Positions 1 through 8,967 are shown, numbered from the stretch's first letter. The stretch is DNA of 64,000 nt from Flexithrix dorotheae DSM 6795 (GCF_000379765.1 NZ_KB903454.1:124001-188000), one strand, 5' to 3'. Numbers and translations: made by a program. Notes: generated by a model not told the origin, from the letters alone.

Positions 1-516
1 GCCAACAGGGTTTTGAAGGAATTAACCGGATTGGAAAATATTTTCATGGAACAACTTCAGTCTTATGGAAAAAAAGACAGAGATCCGGGAGCCAGGGTAA
101 TTTCCATTGTATATTGGAGCCTCATCCAGATCGACCAACAGGATGAAGATTTGGTGAATGCCCATGGTGCAAATTGGTTTGATTTTACAGATGTTCCCAA
201 TCTGATCCTGGATCATAAGGAAATGGTGGAAATGGCTTTGCTAAAATTGCAACAAAATGCAAGATACAGACCCATTGGCTTTGAATTACTACCCAAAAAA
301 TTCACACTGCCCCAGTTACTAAAATTATATCAGGAAATTTACCAAAAACCACTTGACGACAGAAATTTCAGGAAGAAACTTATTTCAATGAATTTATTAA
401 AAAAGCTTGATGAAAAGGATAAATCTTCCTCAAAGAAAGGGGCTTACTATTACGAGTTTGATAGCCAGAAATACAATGAGCTGGTAAAAACTGGATTTAA
501 TTTCTCGCTTTTCTAA
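1..516 (+). CDS. NrtR-like Nudix-domain transcriptional regulator (5' partial)
   Basis: The reading frame is open to base 1, so the start lies outside the window; a TTG at 13 is only an internal codon. The visible part begins in the end of a Nudix-fold domain (LKELTGLENIFMEQL, then DRDPGARVISIVYWSLI), with the usual Nudix-box region missing off the edge. It continues through a linker into a C-terminal winged-helix region (about the last 75 residues, from RPIGFELLPKKFTLPQL to the end). This Nudix-plus-winged-helix layout is typical of NrtR-type regulators, which sense ADP-ribose-like ligands and control NAD, sugar or pentose genes. The ligand cannot be inferred here. Catalytic Nudix residues are not visible, so a hydrolase role cannot be judged. 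The next gene starts 29 nt downstream on the same strand. Confidence 0.8.
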   Translation, partial: ANRVLKELTGLENIFMEQLQSYGKKDRDPGARVISIVYWSLIQIDQQDEDLVNAHGANWFDFTDVPNLILDHKEMVEMALLKLQQNARYRPIGFELLPKKFTLPQLLKLYQEIYQKPLDDRNFRKKLISMNLLKKLDEKDKSSSKKGAYYYEFDSQKYNELVKTGFNFSLF

Positions 517-545
517 TTATTTAACCTAAAAACCTTGCTAAAACA

Positions 546-848
546 ATGATTGCTACAATTGTTCATATTTGGGTAAAACCTGAATACAGAGATAATTTTA
601 TTAAAGCATGTCTGAAAAATGCTGAAAACTCTATTAAAGAGCCTGGAAACTTAAGATTTGACTTTATCCAGGATATGGAAGATCCCAATAAGTTTGTATT
701 TTATGAGGCTTATAAAGCTGAATCAGATGTTTTGGCACATAAAGAAACTGCCCATTATAACGAATGGAGGGAAACCGTAAATGACTGGATGGCCAAACCT
801 AGAAAAGGCGTAAAGCACCAAATTTTAGGCCCCTCAACTTTAGGATAA
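546..848 (+). CDS. ABM-domain (YgiN-like) quinol monooxygenase family protein
   Basis: A 100-residue protein covering one antibiotic biosynthesis monooxygenase (ABM) domain, a dimeric ferredoxin-like alpha+beta barrel. Family-like segments are the N-terminal strand IVHIWVKPEYRDNFIKACL, the middle EPGNLRFDFIQDMEDPNKF and the FYEAYKAESDVLAHKETAHY stretch with its conserved histidine. Members include YgiN-like quinol monooxygenases and LsrG-like enzymes, so the substrate is uncertain. The stop codon overlaps the start of the alcohol dehydrogenase by one base (TAATG), so the two are almost certainly translationally coupled and may act on related small carbonyl or quinone compounds. That last point is inference. 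Confidence 0.85.
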   Translation: MIATIVHIWVKPEYRDNFIKACLKNAENSIKEPGNLRFDFIQDMEDPNKFVFYEAYKAESDVLAHKETAHYNEWRETVNDWMAKPRKGVKHQILGPSTLG

Positions 849-2023
849 TGCAAACTTCATTTTCATTTACAAGTACGCCTCAAATACATTTTGGTGTTGG
901 AAAATTTAAGTTATTACCTCGGCTCATTAATAACTATGGAAAAAATGTGCTGATATTAACCGGAGCAAAGTCTTTCACAAGTTCTGTTAATTGGGATATT
1001 TTAAGAGAAAGTTTGGATGACTTAGAGATCAGTTTTGCCCATTTTGAAATTCCCAATGAACCTTCTCCTAACCAGATTGACCATTGTGTGAAGCAATTTA
1101 GAGAAAACGATTTGCGAGTTATTCTGGCCATAGGTGGAGGAAGTGTACTTGATGCAGGCAAAGCTGTGTCGGCCATGATTCCTTTAAACAAGCCGGTTAA
1201 GAATTACCTTGAGGGAGTTGGAACAGGGGAAAGTCATCCTGGGATAAAAATTCCATTTATTGCGGTACCAACTACCTCTGGCACAGGCAGCGAAACCACC
1301 AAAAATGCAGTAATTACGGAGGTAGGTAAAAATGGGTTTAAGAAATCACTAAGGCATGATAATTTCGTGCCTGACCTTGCTGTGGTGGACCCTTCACTCA
1401 CTTTATCCACTCCAAAAAATCAAACTGCCCATAGCGGAATGGATGCCTTCACTCAGCTGGTAGAATCTTACCTTTCCACAAAATCTAACCTAATGACCGA
1501 TTCACTTGCCATTAAGGCCTTGAACCAGTTAAAAGATGGATTACCATTGGCTGTAAATGAGGGAGCAAATATAGAAGGCCGAACCAAAATGGCTTATGCT
1601 TCTATGATTTCCGGAATTACCTTAGCTAATGCAGGCTTAGGTACTATCCATGGTTTTGCCTCTTCTGTTGGAGGAAAATGTAATATTCCCCATGGATTAA
1701 TTTGCGGTTCATTAATGGGAATTGTAAATAGAATTACGGTGAGAGAACTTAGAAAACAAGATGCCACTAATCTGGCATTAAGCAAATATGCCAGACTGGG
1801 CAGAATGTTTAGTCAAAAAGATGATAAGGGGAAAGATTATCAAATTGATTTTCTGCTGGATCAAATAGACCAATGGATTGAGGAATTTGAAATCGCTAAA
1901 CTTTCCAGGTTTAATTTAGAAGAACAGTTAATTCCATCAATTATAAAAGAAACCGGAAATAAAAATAATCCTTATCAGCTTAACCCTGCCGAACTGGATG
2001 AAGCCTTAAGAAACCGGATATAA
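848..2023 (+). CDS. Iron-containing (group III) alcohol dehydrogenase family protein
   Basis: A 391-residue NAD(P)-dependent oxidoreductase of the Fe-ADH family. The nucleotide-binding loop GGGSVLDAGKAVS is at about residues 96-108 and PTTSGTGSE at 141-149. Expected metal ligands are D199 (in GMDAFTQLVESY), H268 (GTIHGFASS) and H282 (NIPHGLICG). The second ligand of the canonical motif (GMDAxTH) is glutamine here (Q203). That suggests altered metal binding or a subclade using another arrangement. The gene overlaps the upstream ABM gene by 1 nt and is followed directly by a terminator. Substrate unknown; an aldehyde or alcohol is likely. Confidence 0.9.
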   Translation: MQTSFSFTSTPQIHFGVGKFKLLPRLINNYGKNVLILTGAKSFTSSVNWDILRESLDDLEISFAHFEIPNEPSPNQIDHCVKQFRENDLRVILAIGGGSVLDAGKAVSAMIPLNKPVKNYLEGVGTGESHPGIKIPFIAVPTTSGTGSETTKNAVITEVGKNGFKKSLRHDNFVPDLAVVDPSLTLSTPKNQTAHSGMDAFTQLVESYLSTKSNLMTDSLAIKALNQLKDGLPLAVNEGANIEGRTKMAYASMISGITLANAGLGTIHGFASSVGGKCNIPHGLICGSLMGIVNRITVRELRKQDATNLALSKYARLGRMFSQKDDKGKDYQIDFLLDQIDQWIEEFEIAKLSRFNLEEQLIPSIIKETGNKNNPYQLNPAELDEALRNRI

Positions 2024-2050
2024 AAGGGTCGTTTAAATTGACCCTTTTAT
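2020..2050. terminator. Bidirectional intrinsic terminator between convergent genes
   Basis: A perfect 11-bp inverted repeat (ATAAAAGGGTC / GACCCTTTTAT) with a 9-nt loop. It begins at the stop codon of the alcohol dehydrogenase and sits before the 3' end of the convergent SDR gene. A-rich and T-rich arms let it work in both directions. Confidence 0.75.
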
Positions 2051-2062
2051 CAAAAATTTATT

Positions 2063-2719
2063 TTAATATACCACTTCCAAATCCTTTCCACCGGACATCA
2101 TAAATTCCCAAAATTGTTCGGCAATTGCCTTTGGGTTATATTTTTCGTCCTTTTCCGAAACATAACCATAAATCACCACAGTCCCTACCTTAATATTTTT
2201 ACCTTCAAGAGCTCTGGCAAGCGAACCAGTCAGATTTCTTAACCCAGCCTTTCCGATGGCAAGGGACCCATAATCTTTATGAGGATGTCGGGATAATCCT
2301 CCTCCGGTAAAAATAATAGAACCTTTTCCTTGTTTCTCCATTCCTGGGATTACCGCTTTAGCCGATTCCAGTGCTCCACCTACATTTACCTTAAAATCCT
2401 CTACCAGGGATTCTAATGATTCCGTAAGAATGTTTTGTTTTCTAATCACCGCTGCATTATAAATTAATGTTTCTGTGGGCCCTAGAGTCTCATGCACATT
2501 ATCGAAAGCATTTTTTAGGCTAATAGCTCCCCCGGCATCAGCCACAAAATAATGACTTTCTACCTGAGCATCAGCTAAGGTTTTTTGATATTTTTTCAGA
2601 TTGTTTTCATTTCTGGAGATCATGGCAATGGTGTAACCTTCCTTAGCAAATCTTTTGGCTAACGCCAGGCTGATTCCCTTTCCCATTCCCACAATAGTAA
2701 GTACTTTTTTATTTCCCAT
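2063..2719 (-). CDS. Atypical SDR-family oxidoreductase
   Basis: A 218-residue short-chain dehydrogenase/reductase fold. The N-terminal cofactor loop is VGMGKGISLALAKRF (about residues 10-24), followed by a basic SRNENNLKK segment that favours NADP(H), and the NAA motif at 88-90. The usual YxxxK active site is not intact: K157 is present in SLAIGKAGLRNL, but the position four residues before it is Leu153 and the nearest tyrosine is Y150. The catalytic serine is also unclear (FTGGGLS). The protein is probably an SDR of the atypical class whose chemistry, if any, differs. It is convergent with the alcohol dehydrogenase and shares its terminator. Confidence 0.85.
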   Translation of the reverse strand: MGNKKVLTIVGMGKGISLALAKRFAKEGYTIAMISRNENNLKKYQKTLADAQVESHYFVADAGGAISLKNAFDNVHETLGPTETLIYNAAVIRKQNILTESLESLVEDFKVNVGGALESAKAVIPGMEKQGKGSIIFTGGGLSRHPHKDYGSLAIGKAGLRNLTGSLARALEGKNIKVGTVVIYGYVSEKDEKYNPKAIAEQFWEFMMSGGKDLEVVY

Positions 2720-3366
2720 ATTTAGCTGTTCATCTTTGGTTAATTTTTTTTATAAAAGAAAGCAATTTTCCTTTAAATTAATTCCAAAATGAAAAATTTG
2801 AACATCAATATGAGCATAAGGAGTGGGCGAAAAGTTATCCAACAACTAAATTGGTAAGCATATTCATTACCTGGGTAAAATGAATTGCATACTTATTAAC
2901 CAGAATAATAAATTTTGTAGACCAGATTTGTGTTGAGAACCAAAATAAGATACTTGCCTGTGTAAAAAAATAAATCGTTGTCATTTCCACGTAATAAAAA
3001 ATTAAAAAATCGGGCAAATGCTAATAGAAAAATTGGTAGTGATTTATTGGATATTGTAAAGTTGGCAAGAATTATTATCCCAAACCCATGAAAGACCCCT
3101 TGTTTATTCCTAATGTAATTTTTATGATTTTTTGGAATTATTTTTCCTAATCAAAAAGAAAAACAAAACTGCAAAAAAATGCTTTCGCTTTGTTATAACC
3201 ATCTCATTAAGATCCAGTAAAGATTGTACGATTATTCTTTTTTCAGGATAAAGGCTGAAAAAAACAGAAATTTACCTGTAATTTTTACAGTATTTTACCA
3301 GTTTAGGAAGGGCTAAACCTTTAGTTTTTCAACTAAAAATGTCATTCAACTATAAAGTTTCGAAAA
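2720..3366. other. Long intergenic region without a supported gene
   Basis: About 650 bases of AT-rich sequence between the SDR start and the end of the lipoprotein gene. One 60-codon minus-strand frame (2835-3017) has no recognisable features. A 7-bp inverted repeat with a 4-nt loop at 3320-3337 (TTTAGTT/AACTAAA) lies downstream of the lipoprotein gene but lacks a T-tract. I see no clear promoter, RNA or repeat. Confidence 0.5.
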
Positions 3367-3867
3367 TTAGTAGGCCGCCTGATAATCAATTTTCAGGATG
3401 CAATTAGTGTATTTTCCCGGCTCCACCTCAATTGGATTTATGTGACCCTCCCCATCAAAACTATTAGCAAAAAAACCATTAGGCTCTTTGACGAATAAAG
3501 AATACTTTCCTGAAGGAAGAGCTATTTTAAACTTTCCATTTTCATCAGATTTTATTTGAGAAATTAAATCTGTTTTAATTTCAGAAAAAAACTGCCCATC
3601 AAATTTTGTCTGGGCTTTGCCGGTTAATTCATAAATAAAAATTTCTTTCACTACCGGTTTACCAGAAGGCATTTTTTTATTCGGGCCAGGCATCAGATTT
3701 CCTTCAAACCACAATACTTCACCGGTAATACCCTGATCTCCTTTAATTTCTTCATTTGATTGGTTTCCCGATTTGGTTAAATTATTTTGGCATGCCGAAA
3801 TAGAAACCAACAAAATGGCAATAATGATTATTTTTGAGGGTATCTGGAAAAATTTAGTTATTCTCAT
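3367..3867 (-). CDS. Lipoprotein with carboxypeptidase-regulatory-like beta-sandwich
   Basis: A 166-residue protein with a lipoprotein signal: basic start, hydrophobic IIIIAILLVSIS and lipobox SISAC, so the mature N-terminus is Cys26. The rest is a transthyretin/carboxypeptidase-regulatory-like domain, seen in SDENGKFKIALPSGKYSLFV and the closing EVEPGKYTNCILKIDY. Such domains are common in Bacteroidota surface and periplasmic proteins and have no known catalysis. It stands alone, with no operon partner in close range; the methyltransferase upstream is divergent. Role unknown. Confidence 0.8.
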   Translation of the reverse strand: MRITKFFQIPSKIIIIAILLVSISACQNNLTKSGNQSNEEIKGDQGITGEVLWFEGNLMPGPNKKMPSGKPVVKEIFIYELTGKAQTKFDGQFFSEIKTDLISQIKSDENGKFKIALPSGKYSLFVKEPNGFFANSFDGEGHINPIEVEPGKYTNCILKIDYQAAY

Positions 3868-3984
3868 TTTATTTCTGTTTAAATATTGTAGTTGGTAAAA
3901 ACCACATCATATAATAAGAAAAAAGTCAAATTCAAGTTCCGGTTTATCAAAAAACTGATTCAATTTTTCCCCATTTAAAGTGGC

Positions 3985-5169
3985 ATGCATCAATTAAATG
4001 AAACCATCCTTCAATTTATTGAAAAACATCTTAATGATGATTTAAACCAATTGGCATTGAATGCTCAAAAATATAAAGATATTCCAATCCCATTCATTAT
4101 TTCTCAAATTAACGGAAGGCTGAAGGCAAAAAAGAAACTACCTTTTTTGCTTGAGTATAGCAAAATTTTGTATCCTAAAAAAATTTCCATGGAACAATGC
4201 TCTTCCGAAATTACAGGAAGATACAAAGCCCAACTTTATAAGGGAAACAAAATGATCGACCTTACAGGTGGATTTGGTATTGACTGTCTGTTTTTTGCGG
4301 AAAAATTTAAGGAGGTCCATTATGTGGAAAGAGATAAAGAATTGTGTGAAATAATGAGACATAATTCACAAATTTTAGGGATTGATAATATTTTGGTTAA
4401 TCATTCAAATAGTGAAACTGTTCTTGACAAAAACACTGAGGATTTTGATCTGATTTATGTTGACCCTGCAAGAAGAGATGAACATAAATCCAAAATTGTA
4501 AACTTTCAGGATTGCCAACCAAATATCCTGGAGATTAGAAGAAAACTATTAAAGCAGGGTTCAAAAATTTTAATTAAGGCCTCTCCCCTTTTGGATATTA
4601 AACTGGCCATTGATCAATTGGAAAATGTATCTGTGATTCATGTCATTTCGATCAAAAATGATTGTAAGGAACTGTTGTTTGAACTGGCCAATCAGGAATG
4701 CCTTGCTCCTACCATTAGGTGTGTAAATTTTATTGACAAAGAAAACTTCATGGCATTTGAAACCAAACTAAATGCTGAAAAAAATGCTACAGTGGAGTAT
4801 AGTCTTCCAGAAAAATATTTATTTGAACCCAATGCATCCATTATGAAAGCAGGCCTGTTCAGATCCGTTAGCCAGAATTTAAATTTAAAAAAACTTCATC
4901 CTAACAGTCATTTGTACACATTTAATAAATTCCGGGAAAACTTACCTGGAAGAGTATTTGAAATAGAAAATACTTTTAATTTTAATAAAAAGGATTTAAA
5001 AAGGCTCCAAAAACTAAAAAAAGCCCACATTAAAGCAAGAAACTTTCCGCTTTCTGTCCAACAAATCCGAAAAAAAACCGGATTACAGGAAGGTGGAGAG
5101 GTTTATTTGTTTGCTACAACTACTTTAAACAATGAATTAATCGTTATTGAGTCAAAAAAAATGATGTAA
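3985..5169 (+). CDS. Class I SAM-dependent methyltransferase with THUMP-like C-terminus
   Basis: A 394-residue protein conserved in Bacteroidota. After an N-terminal helical region, the SAM-binding motif I is MIDLTGGFGIDCLFFA (about 89-104). The acidic VERDKELC follows, and the catalytic-type motif is DLIYVDPARRD (about 153-163), resembling the DPPY-like motif of RNA/DNA methyltransferases. The C-terminal third (from SIMKAGLFRSVS through LPGRVFEI) matches the THUMP-like/ferredoxin-like part seen in this family. An RNA substrate is likely by analogy with THUMP proteins, but the target base is unknown. It is monocistronic by spacing. Confidence 0.85.
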   Translation: MHQLNETILQFIEKHLNDDLNQLALNAQKYKDIPIPFIISQINGRLKAKKKLPFLLEYSKILYPKKISMEQCSSEITGRYKAQLYKGNKMIDLTGGFGIDCLFFAEKFKEVHYVERDKELCEIMRHNSQILGIDNILVNHSNSETVLDKNTEDFDLIYVDPARRDEHKSKIVNFQDCQPNILEIRRKLLKQGSKILIKASPLLDIKLAIDQLENVSVIHVISIKNDCKELLFELANQECLAPTIRCVNFIDKENFMAFETKLNAEKNATVEYSLPEKYLFEPNASIMKAGLFRSVSQNLNLKKLHPNSHLYTFNKFRENLPGRVFEIENTFNFNKKDLKRLQKLKKAHIKARNFPLSVQQIRKKTGLQEGGEVYLFATTTLNNELIVIESKKMM

Positions 5170-5253
5170 GTTTTTTACAATAATTTAACCAAAAAGTACA
5201 ATTTTAAATTTTAGTTTACAGTTAATGTCCTATTAATAACGAACCAAAATAAA

Positions 5254-5529
5254 ATGTACTTTTTCGTCAACTTTTCATCTAACGATGTAGTCCTTTTTGA
5301 AATATCCTTCTCTACAAAGGAGGAGGCTGAAGCATTCTTACAAACAATTAAAATCAATGGTTATCCAATAAACGGACATGTAAATGTAAGTTTTGGATAT
5401 TATGTTGTAGATTTTAAGGAGGAGTTAGTGTATGAATCCTGGATAATTGGAGAAGATAATCCTCCTGTAAAAATTGACTCAAATCACCCATTAAGTAATA
5501 AATCCAATTTTGTGAGAAATCTAAATTAA
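5254..5529 (+). CDS. Small hypothetical protein
   Basis: A 91-residue soluble protein with no signal peptide or membrane segment and no family I recognise. It begins MYFFVNFSSNDVVLFEISFS, has an acidic central part and an Asn-rich end. An ATG start follows AT-rich leader DNA 84 nt after the methyltransferase. Codon use and amphipathic strand and helix patterns look like a real gene. It may be cotranscribed with the methyltransferase. Confidence 0.6.
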   Translation: MYFFVNFSSNDVVLFEISFSTKEEAEAFLQTIKINGYPINGHVNVSFGYYVVDFKEELVYESWIIGEDNPPVKIDSNHPLSNKSNFVRNLN

Positions 5530-5687
5530 ATTTCAACCAGAATTATTATTACCGAAAGACTACTAAATTTTAATCACCAACTCTACTTCTTTTCTGAATA
5601 ACTTTACTGGTTTTTCAAACTCAAAATAACTTTTGAGTACAGGATTTTTATGCTTCAATGCCAGTTAGCCAAAAATATCGTGCTTTC

Positions 5688-6809
5688 TCAGATTGATTTG
5701 TAAAACCTGACTATTTCTTTTGATAGATTTTCCCAGGTAAACTTTCGCTTAAAATCTATGATATTTCGCAGGTAACCTTCCCGTTCAGAATTATTGAAAA
5801 AATCATGGATGGCAGTTTTCAACAGAGAGGAATCCGGAGACGAAATACAAATCCCAGTATTGAAGCTTTCTACACTTTCCCTCAGGTTTCCCACATCAGT
5901 TACAATTGCGGGAACATCGAAATAAAAGGCTGTGGCAATTACTCCGCTTTGCGTTCCACTTTTATAGGGAATGACACAAACATCAGCCGCAGAAAAAAAA
6001 TCTTTTACCTCATGATCAGGAATATACCGGTTAAATAATTTTATATTTTCTTTGTTATTGTTTTTCCCTATCAAAAATTCATATTTACTAAAGTCCTCAT
6101 AGCACTCTCCTGCTATAATTAATTGATAATCATCAGACAAGCCATCGAATGCTTCAATCAATAAATCAAGGCCTTTGTAGGCTCTTATTAAACCGAAAAA
6201 TAATATATTCTTTTTCCCAGGCTCAATTTTTAAACTTTCAACGGCTTCATTTCTTGATTTTTTTTCTCCGAAATGTGTGTAAATAGGATGCGGATGCAAT
6301 AGAATTTTAGCCTTTGGAACTAATGAAAGCACATCTTTTTTAACCGCTTCACCCATGACAAAGAATCCATCAATATTATTGACAAAGTATTGGCTAAAAA
6401 CTTTATCCCCAGGCTTGGATTCATGAGGGATCATATTGTTAATTATGGAAATCACCTTAATCCCCTTCTTCCGTAGCAACCAGGCTACTGTTCCAAAAGC
6501 TGGAGCGAAAAACGGCATCCAATACCCGATAATTAAAAAATCGGGATTAAATTTCAGGATGGCACGATAGGTTTTATAAAAGGAAGCCGGATTGACTGGA
6601 TTTAATAACCTGCTATTAGGAACAGGATCAGCATTATCCTGAGGATCCACAAACTGACTGGAGCCAGGGAATAAAAATTTGGGGTATTGTAAGGTAAAAT
6701 TAAACGCTTCTACTTCATGCTCTTTTTCAATGGCCCTGAACAAGGATGCATTAAACTGAGCAATTCCACCGCGAAATGGGTAAAAAGTAGAAAGAAAAGC
6801 GATCTTCAT
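5688..6809 (-). CDS. GT4-family glycosyltransferase
   Basis: A 373-residue GT-B glycosyltransferase. The N-terminal domain opens with KIAFLSTFYPFRGGIAQFNASL, the acceptor-side glycine-rich loop of GT4 enzymes. The C-terminal donor domain has NILFFGLIRAYKGLDLLIEAF (about 206-226) and IPYKSGTQSGVIATAFYFDVPAIVTDVG (about 290-317), the usual nucleotide-sugar site with the loop normally carrying the EXnE motif. It probably transfers a sugar to a lipid or polysaccharide at the inner face of the membrane. There are no other polysaccharide genes next to it, so the product cannot be named. Confidence 0.88.
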   Translation of the reverse strand: MKIAFLSTFYPFRGGIAQFNASLFRAIEKEHEVEAFNFTLQYPKFLFPGSSQFVDPQDNADPVPNSRLLNPVNPASFYKTYRAILKFNPDFLIIGYWMPFFAPAFGTVAWLLRKKGIKVISIINNMIPHESKPGDKVFSQYFVNNIDGFFVMGEAVKKDVLSLVPKAKILLHPHPIYTHFGEKKSRNEAVESLKIEPGKKNILFFGLIRAYKGLDLLIEAFDGLSDDYQLIIAGECYEDFSKYEFLIGKNNNKENIKLFNRYIPDHEVKDFFSAADVCVIPYKSGTQSGVIATAFYFDVPAIVTDVGNLRESVESFNTGICISSPDSSLLKTAIHDFFNNSEREGYLRNIIDFKRKFTWENLSKEIVRFYKSI

Positions 6810-7000
6810 TTATGTTTTCTGTTAAATCCACCCAAAAATCGGAATTCTTCCTTGAATTACAAGTATTGAAAAATCAGGATTCGAAATCATTTGCGTAATG
6901 TGAATTATTCTATTCCCTACCCTGAATTTCCTTTAAGTTTCCAACATTTTCAAACCCAGACAATTACTAAAAAGATTCCTAATAAAAATTAACATGAAAA

Positions 7001-7031
7001 TTGTGTTACGCTTGTTAAATTATTATCTTTG
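7001..7031 (+). promoter_or_regulatory. Bacteroidota-type promoter for rpsA
   Basis: A -33 TTG at 7001-7003 and a perfect -7 box TATCTTTG (TAnnTTTG) at 7024-7031 are separated by 20 bp, the spacing of the Bacteroidota primary sigma factor. Transcription would start near 7038, giving a leader of roughly 80-95 nt. Confidence 0.75.
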
Positions 7032-7082
7032 CACACCTTTTTAAAAAGGCAAGTAATTTTATTTAATTTATTTCTAACAAAA

Positions 7083-7112
7083 TCCTTAATCTGATAGCAC
7101 TAAGATTAAGGA
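7083..7112 (+). promoter_or_regulatory. rpsA leader hairpin covering a Shine-Dalgarno sequence
   Basis: A perfect 10-bp stem (TCCTTAATCT at 7083-7092 with AGATTAAGGA at 7103-7112) and 10-nt loop lie in the rpsA leader. The 3' arm contains most of AAGGAG (7108-7113), so the 5' arm acts as an anti-Shine-Dalgarno. This geometry fits translational control of S1; the mechanism is inferred. Confidence 0.6.
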
Positions 7113-7134
7113 GTATCGTGTGCTAAATTTAGAT

Positions 7135-8937
7135 ATGGCAGAAGAATTAAAAAATGCATCAGACCAGGACTTTAACTGGGATGAATTAGAATCCAATGGT
7201 TTCGGTGAAGGCTACAGTGATTCTGAAAAAGAAAAGATGATGGCAATGTATGACAATACATTGACAGAAATCACTGACAAAGAAGTAGTTGAAGGAACTG
7301 TAGTAAGTGTTACTGACAGGGAGGTTGTACTTAATATTGGGTTCAAATCAGACGGACTTGTTTCATTAAATGAGTTCAGGGATTTGGAAGAAGTTAAGGT
7401 TGGCGATAAGATTGAAGTTTATATTGAAGATCAGGAGGATGCCAATGGACAATTAATTTTATCCAGAAGAAAAGCAAAAATTGTTAAAGCCTGGGAGAAT
7501 ATCCAGGGTGCTTTCGAAAATGACACTGTAATTGAAGGTGTTGTTAAAAGAAGAACTAAAGGTGGTTTGATCGTAGATATCTTTGGTATCGAGTCATTCT
7601 TACCTGGATCACAAATTGATGTTAAGCCTATCAGGGATTTTGACGTGTTTGTTGGTAAGAAAATGGAGCTTAAGGTTGTCAAAATCAACTATACAAATGA
7701 TAACGTAGTAGTTTCTCATAAAGTCCTTATTGAGAAAGATCTTGAGAAGCAAAGAGCTGAAATTCTTAATAACCTTGAAAGAGGACAAGTTCTTGAAGGT
7801 GTTATTAAGAACATGACCAACTTTGGTGTATTCATTGACCTTGGTGGTGTGGATGGTCTATTGCATATTACTGATATTTCGTGGGGAAGAATTTCACATC
7901 CGGAAGAGCTGCTTAAACTTGACCAGACTGTGAAAGTGGTAGTACTTGACTTCGATGATGACAAGAAGAGAATTTCTCTTGGCATGAAGCAATTGACTGC
8001 TCATCCATGGGATTCACTGGATACTGCTATTGAAGTAGGAACCAAAGTAAGCGGTAAAATTGTAAATGTTGCAGATTACGGAGCATTCTTGGAAATTGTT
8101 CCTGGTGTTGAAGGACTTATCCACGTTTCGGAAATGTCATGGTCACAACATTTGAGAAACCCTCAGGACTTCCTAAAAATTGGAGACAAGCTAGACGCTG
8201 TTGTATTAACTATTGACAGAGAAGAAAGAAAAATGTCATTAGGAATTAAGCAACTTACCGAGGATCCATGGAAACGATCTGACTTAATGATTAAGTACGC
8301 TATTGATACCAAGCATAAAGGTATTGTTAGAAACTTAACTAACTTTGGTCTTTTCATTGAGTTGGAAGAGGGAATTGATGGTTTAGTTCACGTTTCTGAT
8401 TTATCCTGGACTAAGAAAATCAAGCATCCATCAGAATTTGTAAAAGTTGGAGATGAGCTTGAAGTAGTTGTACTTGAACTTGATATAGAGCAAAAAAGAC
8501 TGGCTCTTGGTCATAAACAATTAGAAGAAAACCCATGGAATACTTTCGAAGAAATATTCACTACCGGGTCAGTACATAAGTGTACGATTCTACAGAAAAA
8601 TGACAAAGGAGCAGTTCTTGAATTACCATACGGAATTGAAGGTTTCTGTCTGTTGAAAAACCTACAGAAAGAAGACGGTTCTACTCCTGAAGTTGGAGAT
8701 GCATTAGAATTTGTGGTAACTGAATTCTCTAAGGATGACAAGAAAATCGTTCTTTCTCATGTAAGCACTTACAAAGAGGAGAAAAAACCACAACCTAAGA
8801 AAAAACAATCCGGAGGAACAGGAAATGCCTCTGCAAATGTGAATAAAATCAATAAAGATAATGATTCTAAAACCACTCTTGGTGATTTAGGTGTATTATC
8901 ACAATTGAAGGAAGATATGAATAAAAAGAAGGACTAA
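7135..8937 (+). CDS. rpsA: 30S ribosomal protein S1
   Basis: A protein of 600 residues from the ATG at 7135, or 605 from an in-frame GTG at 7120. The GTG has AAGGAG 6 nt upstream, so it is a real alternative; I prefer ATG because MAEELKNASDQDFNWDE looks like a natural N-terminus. Six S1 RNA-binding repeats follow, each ending in a variant of KRISLGMKQL. Counted from the GTG they are near residues 57-125, 143-208, 227-297, 313-383, 400-470 and 485-553. The tail is basic and lysine-rich. S1 binds mRNA on the 30S subunit and helps initiation. It is transcribed alone, from the promoter at 7001 to the terminator at 8968. Confidence 0.97.
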   Translation: MAEELKNASDQDFNWDELESNGFGEGYSDSEKEKMMAMYDNTLTEITDKEVVEGTVVSVTDREVVLNIGFKSDGLVSLNEFRDLEEVKVGDKIEVYIEDQEDANGQLILSRRKAKIVKAWENIQGAFENDTVIEGVVKRRTKGGLIVDIFGIESFLPGSQIDVKPIRDFDVFVGKKMELKVVKINYTNDNVVVSHKVLIEKDLEKQRAEILNNLERGQVLEGVIKNMTNFGVFIDLGGVDGLLHITDISWGRISHPEELLKLDQTVKVVVLDFDDDKKRISLGMKQLTAHPWDSLDTAIEVGTKVSGKIVNVADYGAFLEIVPGVEGLIHVSEMSWSQHLRNPQDFLKIGDKLDAVVLTIDREERKMSLGIKQLTEDPWKRSDLMIKYAIDTKHKGIVRNLTNFGLFIELEEGIDGLVHVSDLSWTKKIKHPSEFVKVGDELEVVVLELDIEQKRLALGHKQLEENPWNTFEEIFTTGSVHKCTILQKNDKGAVLELPYGIEGFCLLKNLQKEDGSTPEVGDALEFVVTEFSKDDKKIVLSHVSTYKEEKKPQPKKKQSGGTGNASANVNKINKDNDSKTTLGDLGVLSQLKEDMNKKKD

Positions 8938-8967
8938 TTTCCTTTTTTGACTAAGTATTTTCATACC

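Larger units (their letters stand above)
6810..7119. other. Intergenic region carrying the rpsA promoter and leader
   Basis: About 310 bases between the divergent glycosyltransferase and rpsA. The right half holds the rpsA promoter and a leader hairpin (separate entries). I see nothing in 6810-7000 beyond AT-rich sequence that presumably contains the glycosyltransferase promoter. Confidence 0.6.

Noticed and set aside
2835-3017. 60-codon minus-strand frame in a long intergenic gap
   Set aside because: Hydrophobic by AT-rich composition, no ribosome-binding context and no terminator; too weak to call a gene.
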